A DNA stretch of 27,909 nt from Candidatus Caldarchaeum sp. (GTDB lineage: Archaea; Thermoproteota; Nitrososphaeria_A; Caldarchaeales; Caldarchaeaceae): the NCBI GenBank assembly GCA_025054515.1, contig JANWZT010000004.1, positions 1 to 27,909 on the forward strand, given 5' to 3'. Below, piece by piece: positions 1-7,568 of this stretch; positions within the stretch are counted from its first letter, which is position 1; every line of letters starts with the position of its first letter. The translations under genes and the position numbers were made by a program. A model generated the notes under the pieces. That model had not been told where the DNA came from, did no database searches, and was given only the letters and a program-made list of their open reading frames with translations.

Positions 1-521
1 AAGATGATGTTCGTCGGAAGTGATTCAAAGTCGCGGTGCCACACGTAGATCGGCACACCCACCCCGTCGCATGAAATGTCCTCGACGCGGTAGTCGTCCA
101 TGATGATGTTCAGAGGACCGAAACCCATCATATCCCTTTCAACATAGTAGAGAAACTTTTCAGATGTCGCCTCATCTATGGAGCCCAACCCCAAAGCCGA
201 CAGATATTTTTTCATGATCTTCTTCGTCGTCTCGATGACCGCCTTCCTGACTTCTTCCTCCTCGCCGAGTTTGGGAAAATCCAGCTCCTTTGTCAAAATC
301 TCCTTAACCCTCTCCAGCGCGATTTCCTCTTTCGGGCTGAGAGGTTCCTCGACCACGTAGTAAATGGGCTCAGCCACCACTGACGGAGGCGAAGCGATAA
401 CAACTTGGCCGTACTTTTCCTTGATGTAGTAGCTGTCGAGTATGGTGTATTCCGGCTTGAGGCTTCCTACGTAGATTCCCTCCCACTGCCGGACCGTTTT
501 CTTCTCCTTTTGTTTAGCCAT
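1..521 (-). CDS. Type IV pilus/archaellum-type secretion ATPase (GspE/TadA/ArlI family), 3' truncated by window
   Basis: The ATG at 521 opens a frame that runs off the left edge, so only about 173 N-terminal residues are visible. The piece ending near residue 170 contains YYVERDMMGFGPLN followed by VEDISCDGVGVPIYVWHR. This is the N-terminal signature of archaeal type II/IV secretion ATPases, just before the RecA-like core, which lies outside the window. Such ATPases form cytoplasmic hexamers that drive assembly of type IV pili or archaella through a TadC-like membrane platform. The start follows the stop of the TackOD1 membrane protein by 14 nt, and a GAGGTGG-type purine stretch precedes it, so it is probably translated from the same mRNA. 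The prepilin peptidase at 8828-9532 could process its substrates. Which pilus it serves cannot be told from this fragment. Confidence 0.85.
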   Translation of the reverse strand, partial: MAKQKEKKTVRQWEGIYVGSLKPEYTILDSYYIKEKYGQVVIASPPSVVAEPIYYVVEEPLSPKEEIALERVKEILTKELDFPKLGEEEEVRKAVIETTKKIMKKYLSALGLGSIDEATSEKFLYYVERDMMGFGPLNIIMDDYRVEDISCDGVGVPIYVWHRDFESLPTNII

Positions 522-535
522 TTTCCTTCACCACC

Positions 536-2146
536 TCAAACTTTTCGTTCTGCGAAAAGGCTTGAAACGATCGCAGATATGTTTTTTGTCAAAACAGACT
601 CGATATACCATATGTTGAAGAGCTCCATCAGCCTTTTCGCCTCCGCATGCAGCGGGAAGTAGCTGAGAACGTAGAAATCCAAGTCGGTGAGGTCAAGCTT
701 CATCGTCATCACTTTCATGATGTTGTTGACCTGTTCATCTTTTCGGTCGCTTTTAAGAAACATGATTAGAGCTTTTTTGACACCGTCTTTGGAGACGAGG
801 AGGTCGACGCGGTGGGTTAGGTTGGATGAACCCACGACCTTGACGTTCTTTTCGACCTTGTAACCCAATAGCCTCATTTCCTCGATGATTAGTTTTACTG
901 GTTTGTTGTGTTCAAGAACTTTCGAAAGCGAGTCAAGACTAACTAAGTATCTGTAGAAGGTTTTGAGTTCGAGGCTGTTGTAATCGAATTCCATGCCGCA
1001 GGTGATGCACCTGAAGGACACGAGTGGCTCGTTGTTGACCTCGTTACACTGATAGCAAATGAAGAGGCTGGAATGAACTTTCACCTTGTCATGCATGGTC
1101 TCTTCCTCGGGTTCTTTTGCGACCGTAACCTCGGTACCGCATCGTGGACACATGTAACGGCCTCCTTCGAGAAAACGCTCTTCCGGGCCAAGATAACCGC
1201 ATGACTCGTGCTGAAGTATTCTTTGGCGGCTGATGTTTGGAGATTTGCATGATTTGCAGCTTATCGAAAACATGACGGACGAGCTGTAACATCGGGGGCA
1301 TGCGATTCGCTTGAACTCGATTCCACCTATTCTGATGATGCCTTTATCGAGCAGTCTTTTTAAAACAATGTTTAACCGAGTAGTGTCGATGTCGATTTCA
1401 TCTTGTATCATGGGATAAACGCCTCCGTCGTCTGAAGGAGATATGACGGGAACCAGCTCGGTTATTTTCTTGCTGTCGATGAAGTCGAGGATGTAGTCTT
1501 CGAAATCTTCGCTGTCGATTTTCTGCACAGCCTCCGCGGGCTTAAGTCCTTCTTGGTATATCATGACTTGAGATATCGCTGGTGTGGTTGTTTCGACTGT
1601 TGATGGTGTTGGCTCTTGCTGTGGAGCTTTCTGAGTTGTTATTTGGGGTTGTGGTTTTGGCTGAGTTTCTTGAGCTGCCTGTTGTGTCTCTGTTGCCGGA
1701 GCTGTTGCGGTCACTGGTTCCACTGTTTCGACTACGGCCACAGTAGCTGGTTTGCCGCGGACGGACAGCGTTTTAACCACGCTGATCAAGATGGGTGGGC
1801 CCGTGAAGACAGCCAACCCAGTTATCCAAACCTCTAAAGGCCATACCGACCCCGCAAACAGCATCAGCAAATAGGCTAACAAGCCGCCGACGACCGAGCC
1901 AGCGACCATCACGGGCCAGAAAACCACTCCATGCAGCTTGTAGTGAATGACTGAGTATAGCGAGGATAGAATCAAGCCGTTCATCACGAAAACAAATAGA
2001 AGGTCAGGAACAAGAAATCGGAAAAGCATGGGGACGAGGAAGGCGGCCCCGGCGAACCACATGGAGAAAACCAACCCGGCCATGGACAACCCAACAAGAA
2101 GCGACCCAGTGCCTTTCAACCTGCTTGAGTAAATACTCGGATGCAT
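536..2146 (-). CDS. Membrane-anchored TackOD1-type zinc protein with C-terminal nuclease-fold-like region
   Basis: This is a 536-residue protein of unknown function. Residues about 10-128 hold four hydrophobic segments. Residues about 133-195 are a Pro/Thr/Gln-rich linker. Residues about 205-278 look helical with a winged-helix-like stretch. Residues 283-383 carry three cysteine clusters: C283/C286/C297/C300; H313/C316 with C333/C336 around the motif CGYLGPEERF; and C364/C367/C380/C383. The order and the CGY-GPE motif match the TackOD1 output domain of TACK archaea, seen elsewhere in signalling proteins. Residues about 415-520 resemble a restriction-endonuclease-like alpha/beta fold (RVDLLV, then ALIMFLKS), but the acidic residue of a normal E-x-K is absent. 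The gene lies 58 nt behind the VTT protein and 14 nt before the pilus ATPase. A role in controlling or building the pilus is inference. The TackOD1 match is fairly firm; the nuclease-fold match is weak. Confidence 0.75.
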   Translation of the reverse strand: MHPSIYSSRLKGTGSLLVGLSMAGLVFSMWFAGAAFLVPMLFRFLVPDLLFVFVMNGLILSSLYSVIHYKLHGVVFWPVMVAGSVVGGLLAYLLMLFAGSVWPLEVWITGLAVFTGPPILISVVKTLSVRGKPATVAVVETVEPVTATAPATETQQAAQETQPKPQPQITTQKAPQQEPTPSTVETTTPAISQVMIYQEGLKPAEAVQKIDSEDFEDYILDFIDSKKITELVPVISPSDDGGVYPMIQDEIDIDTTRLNIVLKRLLDKGIIRIGGIEFKRIACPRCYSSSVMFSISCKSCKSPNISRQRILQHESCGYLGPEERFLEGGRYMCPRCGTEVTVAKEPEEETMHDKVKVHSSLFICYQCNEVNNEPLVSFRCITCGMEFDYNSLELKTFYRYLVSLDSLSKVLEHNKPVKLIIEEMRLLGYKVEKNVKVVGSSNLTHRVDLLVSKDGVKKALIMFLKSDRKDEQVNNIMKVMTMKLDLTDLDFYVLSYFPLHAEAKRLMELFNIWYIESVLTKNISAIVSSLFAERKV

Positions 2147-2204
2147 AAATGCCTTTTTGTCAAAAACCCGTGTTTTCGAGAGAAACTCCCCATTAATGTT
2201 GCTT

Positions 2205-2828
2205 TCACCGCTTCCAAAGTTTAAAGTCTTGGAATATTCCTTTCCATCCCGATTTTTTGACGGTTTTAAGGATGTTCTCCCAGTCGATTCGGAGAAGTAT
2301 TACGGTGATCGCGACCATGGCCAAAACCGCCGCCGCTGTCGAAATCCAAGTGGATTCGCCGAGCAGAATTTCCGCGAACTGGAAATACGTCCTGCCGAGA
2401 AATGCCACGAGAGTCGCGAGAATTATTTTTCCCGCAGTGTTAGCGAATAAGAACCTCCAGAAATTCAGCCTCACCATCCCCGCCGGTATGAGGTAAACGT
2501 CGTCCGGTAATGGGGTTAACGCGAAAACGAAAACTCCTATTTCCCCGTACTTTCCGATTATTTCCCGCAGTGCATCCATCCTCTTCTGCCGTCGTTCGTC
2601 GAGCAGGCGGTAGCCCATTCTTCCTATTAGGTAGGATGTGATCTTGCCCAACGACCCGCCGATTCCAGAGGCAAGGCCGAGAATCACGGGGTCGACGGTG
2701 TCGCTCAATAGTACGACGACGAAGAGGTAGGGCACGGGGACGAAGGGCAGAAGGCTTCCCAACAGGGAAACGGCGAAAACGCCTACGGGCCCGTAGGTTA
2801 CCGCCGTAGATTCAAGCCATTCAAACAA
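2205..2828 (-). CDS. VTT/DedA-family integral membrane protein
   Basis: This is a 207-residue polytopic membrane protein with about five hydrophobic segments. It has the hallmarks of the VTT (SNARE-associated/DedA, YqaA-like) fold: a proline-rich re-entrant segment near residues 24-34 (LLPFVPVP), the glycine-rich GGSLGKITSYLIGR near residues 57-70, and a second re-entrant segment, LTPLPDDVYLIPAG, near residues 104-117. Family members are thought to move or scramble lipids such as polyprenyl-phosphate carriers, or to support membrane homeostasis. The substrate here is unknown. The start is a TTG two bases after the phosphohexomutase stop, so translation is probably coupled. No better start lies nearby. 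Its place between a sugar-phosphate mutase and envelope proteins fits a cell-surface role, but that is only context. Confidence 0.8.
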   Translation of the reverse strand: MFEWLESTAVTYGPVGVFAVSLLGSLLPFVPVPYLFVVVLLSDTVDPVILGLASGIGGSLGKITSYLIGRMGYRLLDERRQKRMDALREIIGKYGEIGVFVFALTPLPDDVYLIPAGMVRLNFWRFLFANTAGKIILATLVAFLGRTYFQFAEILLGESTWISTAAAVLAMVAITVILLRIDWENILKTVKKSGWKGIFQDFKLWKR

Positions 2829-2830
2829 AT

Positions 2831-4192
2831 TTACAACCTCGACGTGGTTGCCTGTTTAATCAATCTTTCTCCGAGCTCCTTCAACTTCTTGAGAGATTCT
2901 ACGTCTCTGGCTTCGGCGGACATTTTTATCTGCGGCATGGTGTTCGAAGCTCTCACCAATATCCATCCATTTTCGCTGTAGGCTTTGACGCCATCGAGTC
3001 TTGAAACTTTCATGCCAAGGGCTTCGAGCTCTTCTGCAATTTTTTCCACTGCTTCGAATTTTGTTTCGTCGGGGCAGTCGAAAACCATGATGGGGGTTGT
3101 CGGGTATTTCGGTATTTCGTCAACGTGCTTCGACAAGGGTTTTTTGGACGAATATATTATCTGGGCCATTTTCAGCGACGCATAGATCGCGTCGTCGTCT
3201 CCCGCGAGTTCGCCGAAGTAGAGGTGGTTGCTTTTCTCGCCTCCGATTACGGCCCCCAGCTCTCGTACTTTTCTGTGTATGAAAGCTCTTCCGACCTTCC
3301 ATTCCAGCGTCTGGAAACCATGTCTTTCCGCGACCTCCTTGAGGGCCGTCGAAGAATTGACGTCATAGATGACCAATCCTTTTCTATCGAGGGCCTTTAG
3401 CAAAACGGCGAGGGCTATGTCGCCTTCAAGTGTCCGGCCTTTGTCGTCTACGAATACCGCTCTGTCGGCGTCGCCGTCGAAGGCCACTCCAAAATCGAGT
3501 CCTTGCTCCACCACGGTTTTTTTGAGGGCTGATATGTTTTCCTCGGTCGGCTCCGGAGAATGTCCCCGGAAGTATCCGTCGGGGTTGTCGTTCAACAGAA
3601 TTGCTTTGATTTTGAGTTGATCCGCGATTCGCGGGTAGACGAGGCAGGCCGAGCCGTCGCTCATGTCAGCCGCCATCTTGACGCCTTCGAATGACGGAAA
3701 TTTTTTGACCAAGTGGTTGACATAATAATGGTTGAGGTCGACTTTTTCGACCCGGCCTTTGGTTGGTGAGCGAGGGCCGTAACTCTGGTTGATGACCATT
3801 TCACGTATCTTCTCCATTCCAGCGCCTTGGGAAACGGTTTCTCCGTCTGCGAGGAACATCTTGAACCCATTCCATTCGGGCGGGTTGTGGCTGGCGGTAA
3901 CCATCACACCGCCCGCGGTTTTGAAGAACCTTCCGCCGAAGTAGCACGCCGGGGTCGTGCAGATGCCGCCGATCAACACATCGACGCCGGAGTCGGTCAA
4001 CCCATCCGCCAAAGCATTCACCAGCTTTTCTCCGCTCCGCCGCACATCGCGTCCCACGATTACATTTCCTGAAACCATGACACCGAAGGCCCTGCCGATT
4101 CCATAGGCTATTTCTTCGTCGATGTCCTTTTCGTAAACACCTCTTACATCATAAGCCCTAAAAATGGTTGGCGAAGGCTTCAATCCTCCCAT
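2831..4192 (-). CDS. Phosphomannomutase/phosphoglucomutase (alpha-D-phosphohexomutase)
   Basis: This 453-residue enzyme has the full four-domain length of the family. It interconverts hexose-1- and hexose-6-phosphates for glycan and nucleotide-sugar synthesis. The N-terminus has FRAYDVRG. The phosphoserine loop is TASHNP, with the catalytic serine at about S101. The Mg-binding loop is DGDADR at 239-244. The sugar-recognition loop is GGEKSNH at 317-323, where family members usually read GGE-x-SGH. The phosphate-binding loop is RASNTMP at 414-420, where family members usually read SNTEP. These two loops are slightly off consensus, so substrate preference is open. The ATG at 4192 lies inside the end of the F420:NADP reductase gene (13-nt overlap); a TTG at 4183 is a possible alternative start. 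Confidence 0.92.
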   Translation of the reverse strand: MGGLKPSPTIFRAYDVRGVYEKDIDEEIAYGIGRAFGVMVSGNVIVGRDVRRSGEKLVNALADGLTDSGVDVLIGGICTTPACYFGGRFFKTAGGVMVTASHNPPEWNGFKMFLADGETVSQGAGMEKIREMVINQSYGPRSPTKGRVEKVDLNHYYVNHLVKKFPSFEGVKMAADMSDGSACLVYPRIADQLKIKAILLNDNPDGYFRGHSPEPTEENISALKKTVVEQGLDFGVAFDGDADRAVFVDDKGRTLEGDIALAVLLKALDRKGLVIYDVNSSTALKEVAERHGFQTLEWKVGRAFIHRKVRELGAVIGGEKSNHLYFGELAGDDDAIYASLKMAQIIYSSKKPLSKHVDEIPKYPTTPIMVFDCPDETKFEAVEKIAEELEALGMKVSRLDGVKAYSENGWILVRASNTMPQIKMSAEARDVESLKKLKELGERLIKQATTSRL

Positions 4193-4842
4193 CTCCTATA
4201 AACCGCCGAATCTTCGAGCCCCGTGACCCTCAAACCCGCCGACGACACTCCATAACGCTTGTTTACGCCCACGAGGAAACGCGTGAAAGATTCGCCGTAC
4301 CTCGAGTTTTTCAAAGGTCCTCCGTCGACGGGTCTGAGGCCTTCGATTTTTGTCAAAAGCTTGGCCAGCTGTTTTTTTGCTGCTTTGTTGTCTCCGAAGA
4401 GGAAGGTGTCAGAGTTGATGGGTTGGTGCAAATCGCTGAGCAGTGATGCGCTGATTGTATGGAGTGCGGAAACGATGTTTTCCCCGGCTTGCAGTAGGCT
4501 GGCGAGTTCTTCCGCCGCCGACGACTTGGTTTCCACGAAGGGAACGATGCACGACACCACGACGACATCTCTTTCAATAGAGGCTGCAACGCTTTGAGCG
4601 ATTTCAGTCATACCTTCATAGGGGACGCTAAAGAAGACAAAGTCGCAGCCTTTCACAGATTCTTGGTTGGTTTTCCCTGAAACGTTGCCGTTTTTGATGA
4701 TGTTCTTGATTTTTTCAGCGGCTTCAACCGCTTTCTCGGTTCTCCTCGACCCGATGACCACTTCAACCCCGGCGTAGGCGAGCCTCGCCGCCAGCCCGAA
4801 CCCCATTTCACCCGTTCCACCGATAACCGCCGCCTTCAACAC
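4180..4842 (-). CDS. npdG: F420H2:NADP+ oxidoreductase (NADPH-dependent F420 reductase)
   Basis: This 220-residue protein transfers hydride between coenzyme F420 and NADP. It begins with a Rossmann motif (AVIGGTGEMG, residues 5-14) followed by the NADP-phosphate site GSRR at about 31-34. VFFSVPYEG near 69-77 and the C-terminal block GLRPVDGGPLKNSRYGE are typical of the family. Length matches archaeal Fno enzymes. The start is a GTG at 4842 (a TTG follows at once). A TATA-like TTAAATAAG lies about 24 nt upstream, so the mRNA is probably leaderless. It is the first gene of the run leading to the pilus ATPase. A likely F420 user lies at 26344-27387, so the cofactor pool is used elsewhere in the same region. 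Confidence 0.88.
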   Translation of the reverse strand: MLKAAVIGGTGEMGFGLAARLAYAGVEVVIGSRRTEKAVEAAEKIKNIIKNGNVSGKTNQESVKGCDFVFFSVPYEGMTEIAQSVAASIERDVVVVSCIVPFVETKSSAAEELASLLQAGENIVSALHTISASLLSDLHQPINSDTFLFGDNKAAKKQLAKLLTKIEGLRPVDGGPLKNSRYGESFTRFLVGVNKRYGVSSAGLRVTGLEDSAVYRRWED

Positions 4843-4859
4843 AGAAGCATCAAAAAGAT

Positions 4860-4870
4860 ACTTATTTAAC
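4860..4870 (-). promoter_or_regulatory. TATA box of the npdG-led operon
   Basis: On the minus strand GTTAAATAAGT is centred near 4866, about 24 nt before the GTG start at 4842. That is the spacing expected when transcription starts at or next to the start codon. The same A+T stretch faces the divergent cupredoxin gene. Confidence 0.5.
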
Positions 4871-4885
4871 TACATTCCGACGCCC

Positions 4886-5581
4886 GTGAAAATTTTGGAA
4901 TTTATGCAACAGTATAAAAATCGGCTTCAAAAAATTGTAGCCATGGACGAGGCAGTTCTGGTTGTCGCGATTCTGTTTATCATAATGGGTGTGGCAGGAG
5001 TTTTCATCCCGTACATCGGAATTTCGGAGACCATGCGTCCCCTAGCCGAATTTTCCGCATTCCTCCTCGCTTTGGGCATCGTGATGCTTCCGATTGGGCT
5101 GCTTAGAGGAGGACTTCCAATTCTCTCAAGCGGAAAAGTCTATGCCCTCAGCTTTATGGGCATTAGCCTGATATCGTTTGTTTTGGTTTCCGCAGCCTTG
5201 CAGATAGGGCCTTTCGCCAAAGTCGAACAAATAGGGCTCACAGGCCCGACGCCGTTCAACGTAACGATTGTGATACTGCCCGGCTCCTACGACCCTGCGG
5301 CGACCGAAACCTATTCTCCCGCCAGCGTCAAAGTTTTGGCACGCTACAACAGCACGGTTATCTGGGTTAACGCTGAAAAAGTAAGCGTAGCTCATACGGT
5401 GACATCCGACCAAGGGTTGTTTGATTCCGGGCTTTTCGGAGCCGGCGAAAGATGGGTCTTCGTCTTTGGACGAGCCGGGATATACCCATACCACTGCACT
5501 CCTCATCCGTGGATGGTCGGCACCGTGACAGTCGTCGAAGGCCCGTTACCCGAAACTCCGCCCCAACAACCTGCCTCGTAA
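4886..5581 (+). CDS. Membrane-anchored blue-copper (cupredoxin) protein
   Basis: This is a 231-residue protein with three hydrophobic segments (about 22-45, 53-73 and 85-108) followed by an extracytoplasmic beta-rich domain from about residue 120. The domain carries type 1 copper ligands in the expected order: H170 in VAHTVTSD, then C204, H207 and M210 in HCTPHPWM. This is the plastocyanin/halocyanin pattern, so it should bind copper and move single electrons outside the membrane, perhaps to or from a respiratory oxidase. No oxidase genes are visible nearby. The open frame starts with GTG at 4886. An ATG at 4904 (MQQYKNRL) is an equally possible start. The 3' end overlaps the convergent e-MtaB gene by 36 nt. 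Confidence 0.85.
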   Translation: MKILEFMQQYKNRLQKIVAMDEAVLVVAILFIIMGVAGVFIPYIGISETMRPLAEFSAFLLALGIVMLPIGLLRGGLPILSSGKVYALSFMGISLISFVLVSAALQIGPFAKVEQIGLTGPTPFNVTIVILPGSYDPAATETYSPASVKVLARYNSTVIWVNAEKVSVAHTVTSDQGLFDSGLFGAGERWVFVFGRAGIYPYHCTPHPWMVGTVTVVEGPLPETPPQQPAS

Positions 5582-6823
5582 GTAAGTTCTTTCGGCTTCC
5601 ACCACTTCCACTTCCACAAATCTCCCCAACAAATTTTCTTCAGACTCGAAAACGACTGGTCTATAGGCGTAGTTGCGGCCAATCATTTTCCCTTTCTTAC
5701 CCACCTCGTCGACCAAAACCTCGCCACACCATCCAACCCATCGCTGATTGTTTCTGACTTGAATATCTGCGAGAACGGCGTTAAGTTCGGCAATCCGTTT
5801 GGTGACTGTTTGGGACGACACGGGTCTGAGGTTCTGAGCCAGCGTTCCTGGCCTTGGAAAATATTTTGAGACGTTGACGACGGAAGGCCTGATTTCTTCG
5901 AGAAGCTTCAAAGTCTGTTCAAAATCTTCCTCTGTTTCAGACGTATAACCCACGATAACGTCGGTGGATAAAGTCAATTCAGGGAAAACATCTTTGAACG
6001 TTGAAACGATTTCTTTGAAGAGCTTGACGTCGTGGCCGCGTCTCATTTCATTCAGTATTTTGTCGGAGCCGGATTGAACGGGGAGATGGAGAAACTTGAA
6101 GATTTTTTCGCCTTTGAAGGATTCTACGAGGCGTCTGAGGATGGGCTTCAAGTAAATCGGGTTCATCATCCCGACCCGCACGTAGAATTTGCCTTCGACC
6201 TTGTTGACCGATTCGAGAAGTTCCGGAAGCAAATTCCTTCCCGACTCGAGGCCGTAGCTGCCCATGTCCTGACTGGTAAGCCAGATCTCCTTACACCCTT
6301 CATTAACAGACTCACGGACTTCTTCCACGATCGACCGCAGGGGATAGCTTTCAAACCCGGGCCGAGTTTTGGGTACTATGCAGAAGCTGCATCTGCTCCA
6401 TCTGCAGCCTTCGGAGACGGGGATGATGGAAACCACGGGGTTTCTTCTGATTCGCGGGTAGCCGAGCTTTATTTGACCACCGTTGAAAATACCCTTTTCG
6501 ATGACCGACGAAATTTCCGTTATATTCCGGGGAGGTAGAAGCACGGCCATGGGCGCAACGTGCTTCACCCTGTCAGCTTCTCCGGTCGCCATACATCCAG
6601 CAACTATCAGCCGCGAACCACGGTCGGCGAATTTTCTAATCCGGTGAATCATTCTGTCGGCCGTGGGCTTTTTTACGGCACATGTCACCAGAACAATGTA
6701 GTCCGCTTCCGACGGCCTATCGACAACCTGATGCCCTTTTTTCTTCAAAATACCCAACGCTATTTCGCCGTCGGCTTGGTTTGCTGAACAGCCGTAGACC
6801 TCGGCGTAGACCCTCTGCCCCAA
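5546..6823 (-). CDS. e-MtaB-type tRNA t6A methylthiotransferase (radical SAM)
   Basis: This 425-residue member of the MiaB/CDKAL1 class adds a methylthio group to t6A at position 37 of tRNAs, giving ms2t6A. The N-terminal UPF0004 domain has its cluster cysteines at C12, C48 and C77 (YGCSAN, VTCAV, AGCMA). The radical SAM domain starts near 128 and has cysteines at C140, C145 and C148 in GCRWSRCSFC. That spacing is C-x4-C-x2-C instead of the usual C-x3-C-x2-C. HLPVQSGSD and DVIVGYTSETEEDF are typical core motifs, and the C-terminal 60 residues look like a TRAM RNA-binding domain. The only sensible start is TTG at 6823, 27 nt after the phosphoribosyltransferase stop. A TATA-like CTTATTAAC overlaps that stop and could give a separate promoter. 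Confidence 0.9.
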   Translation of the reverse strand: MGQRVYAEVYGCSANQADGEIALGILKKKGHQVVDRPSEADYIVLVTCAVKKPTADRMIHRIRKFADRGSRLIVAGCMATGEADRVKHVAPMAVLLPPRNITEISSVIEKGIFNGGQIKLGYPRIRRNPVVSIIPVSEGCRWSRCSFCIVPKTRPGFESYPLRSIVEEVRESVNEGCKEIWLTSQDMGSYGLESGRNLLPELLESVNKVEGKFYVRVGMMNPIYLKPILRRLVESFKGEKIFKFLHLPVQSGSDKILNEMRRGHDVKLFKEIVSTFKDVFPELTLSTDVIVGYTSETEEDFEQTLKLLEEIRPSVVNVSKYFPRPGTLAQNLRPVSSQTVTKRIAELNAVLADIQVRNNQRWVGWCGEVLVDEVGKKGKMIGRNYAYRPVVFESEENLLGRFVEVEVVEAERTYLRGRLLGRSFG

Positions 6824-6850
6824 TTCCCGTCCCGAAAAAAGTCCATCCAG

Positions 6851-7462
6851 TTAATAAGTGCGCTGCGGAGACATCATAATAATGGATTGAACTTTTTTCC
6901 GGCTCAACCGAGATAGAGACGAAAGCGCCTCCACCGCCTCCTCAAACCCCATATTTTCGACAAAAAATTTTCCCACCGTCTTTATCGTCTCAACTCTTTC
7001 CCACGGGAAAATCACCCACGCATCCGTGGATATTGCGTAGTAGTGTGGGGTGTGGCTGCTCCATGGTTTCTTCAGCAGCGTAGCCGTCCTAATTTTCTTG
7101 GGGTTTCGTGGTTTGAGCAGCTTTTCGGCCGCGGCGTCGAGCGTCGAGCCCGTGTCGGCGATGTCGTCGACGAGGAGCACGCTACGGCCCTGCAACCCCG
7201 TCAACATTAGGTCGTGGTAGATTTTCAGCTCCCCGGCCTCCGTCCCCTTATAGGACCTGCATCCCACCACATACACTTCGGGTATGTCGAGAATGTCTGA
7301 AAGAAGGTCGGCAACTATGACGCCTCCGCGGAGAATGCCGACAATCGTGTCGACTTCGTAAGCGTCTCCGGACACTCTCTCAGCGACCGTGTCAACTCCT
7401 TTTTCGACATCACTCCAGTTAAGCAAAAGAAATTTGCGTCCTCCGACGGATTTTTCCTCCAT
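6851..7462 (-). CDS. Purine-type phosphoribosyltransferase
   Basis: This roughly 203-residue type I phosphoribosyltransferase has the PRPP-binding loop VLLVDDIADTGST at about 95-107, the GILRGGVIVADLL loop at 42-54 and the aromatic base-binding signature WVIFPWE near residue 145. This arrangement fits archaeal xanthine/guanine or hypoxanthine salvage enzymes, which make purine nucleotides from base and PRPP. The exact base is not readable. About 40 C-terminal residues extend past the usual core. An upstream TTG at 7468 is possible, but the ATG at 7462 lies 26 nt from a TATA box and is preferred as a leaderless start. It is followed by e-MtaB on the same strand and is divergent from glutamate dehydrogenase. 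Confidence 0.85.
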   Translation of the reverse strand: MEEKSVGGRKFLLLNWSDVEKGVDTVAERVSGDAYEVDTIVGILRGGVIVADLLSDILDIPEVYVVGCRSYKGTEAGELKIYHDLMLTGLQGRSVLLVDDIADTGSTLDAAAEKLLKPRNPKKIRTATLLKKPWSSHTPHYYAISTDAWVIFPWERVETIKTVGKFFVENMGFEEAVEALSSLSRLSRKKVQSIIMMSPQRTY

Positions 7463-7481
7463 ATTCAAAGTAGCAATTACC

Positions 7482-7493
7482 GCATTTATTAAG
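7482..7493 (-). promoter_or_regulatory. TATA box of the phosphoribosyltransferase gene
   Basis: The minus strand reads CTTAATAAATGC, centred near 7488 and 26 nt before the ATG at 7462. This spacing implies a leaderless mRNA and supports that ATG over the TTG two codons upstream. Confidence 0.55.
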
Positions 7494-7530
7494 CTGCATA
7501 GTGCCTTCTTCCAATAGTTTAGGGGTTTGG

Positions 7531-7540
7531 AGTTTAAGCT
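7531..7540 (+). promoter_or_regulatory. TATA box of glutamate dehydrogenase gene
   Basis: AGTTTAAGCT is centred near 7535, which predicts transcription from about 7561. That is downstream of the TTG opening the frame at 7527 and just before the GTG at 7569. It decides the start in favour of the GTG. Confidence 0.5.
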
Positions 7541-7568
7541 ATTTATTCCAAGGAGTTGCTATTTTGAC

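Noticed and set aside
6032..6538. 168-residue open frame on the plus strand
   Set aside because: It is fully antisense to the well-supported e-MtaB gene and shows no recognisable motif.
7522..7556. Short inverted repeat TTGGA/TCCAA flanking the GDH TATA box
   Set aside because: The arms are only five bases and could easily arise by chance.
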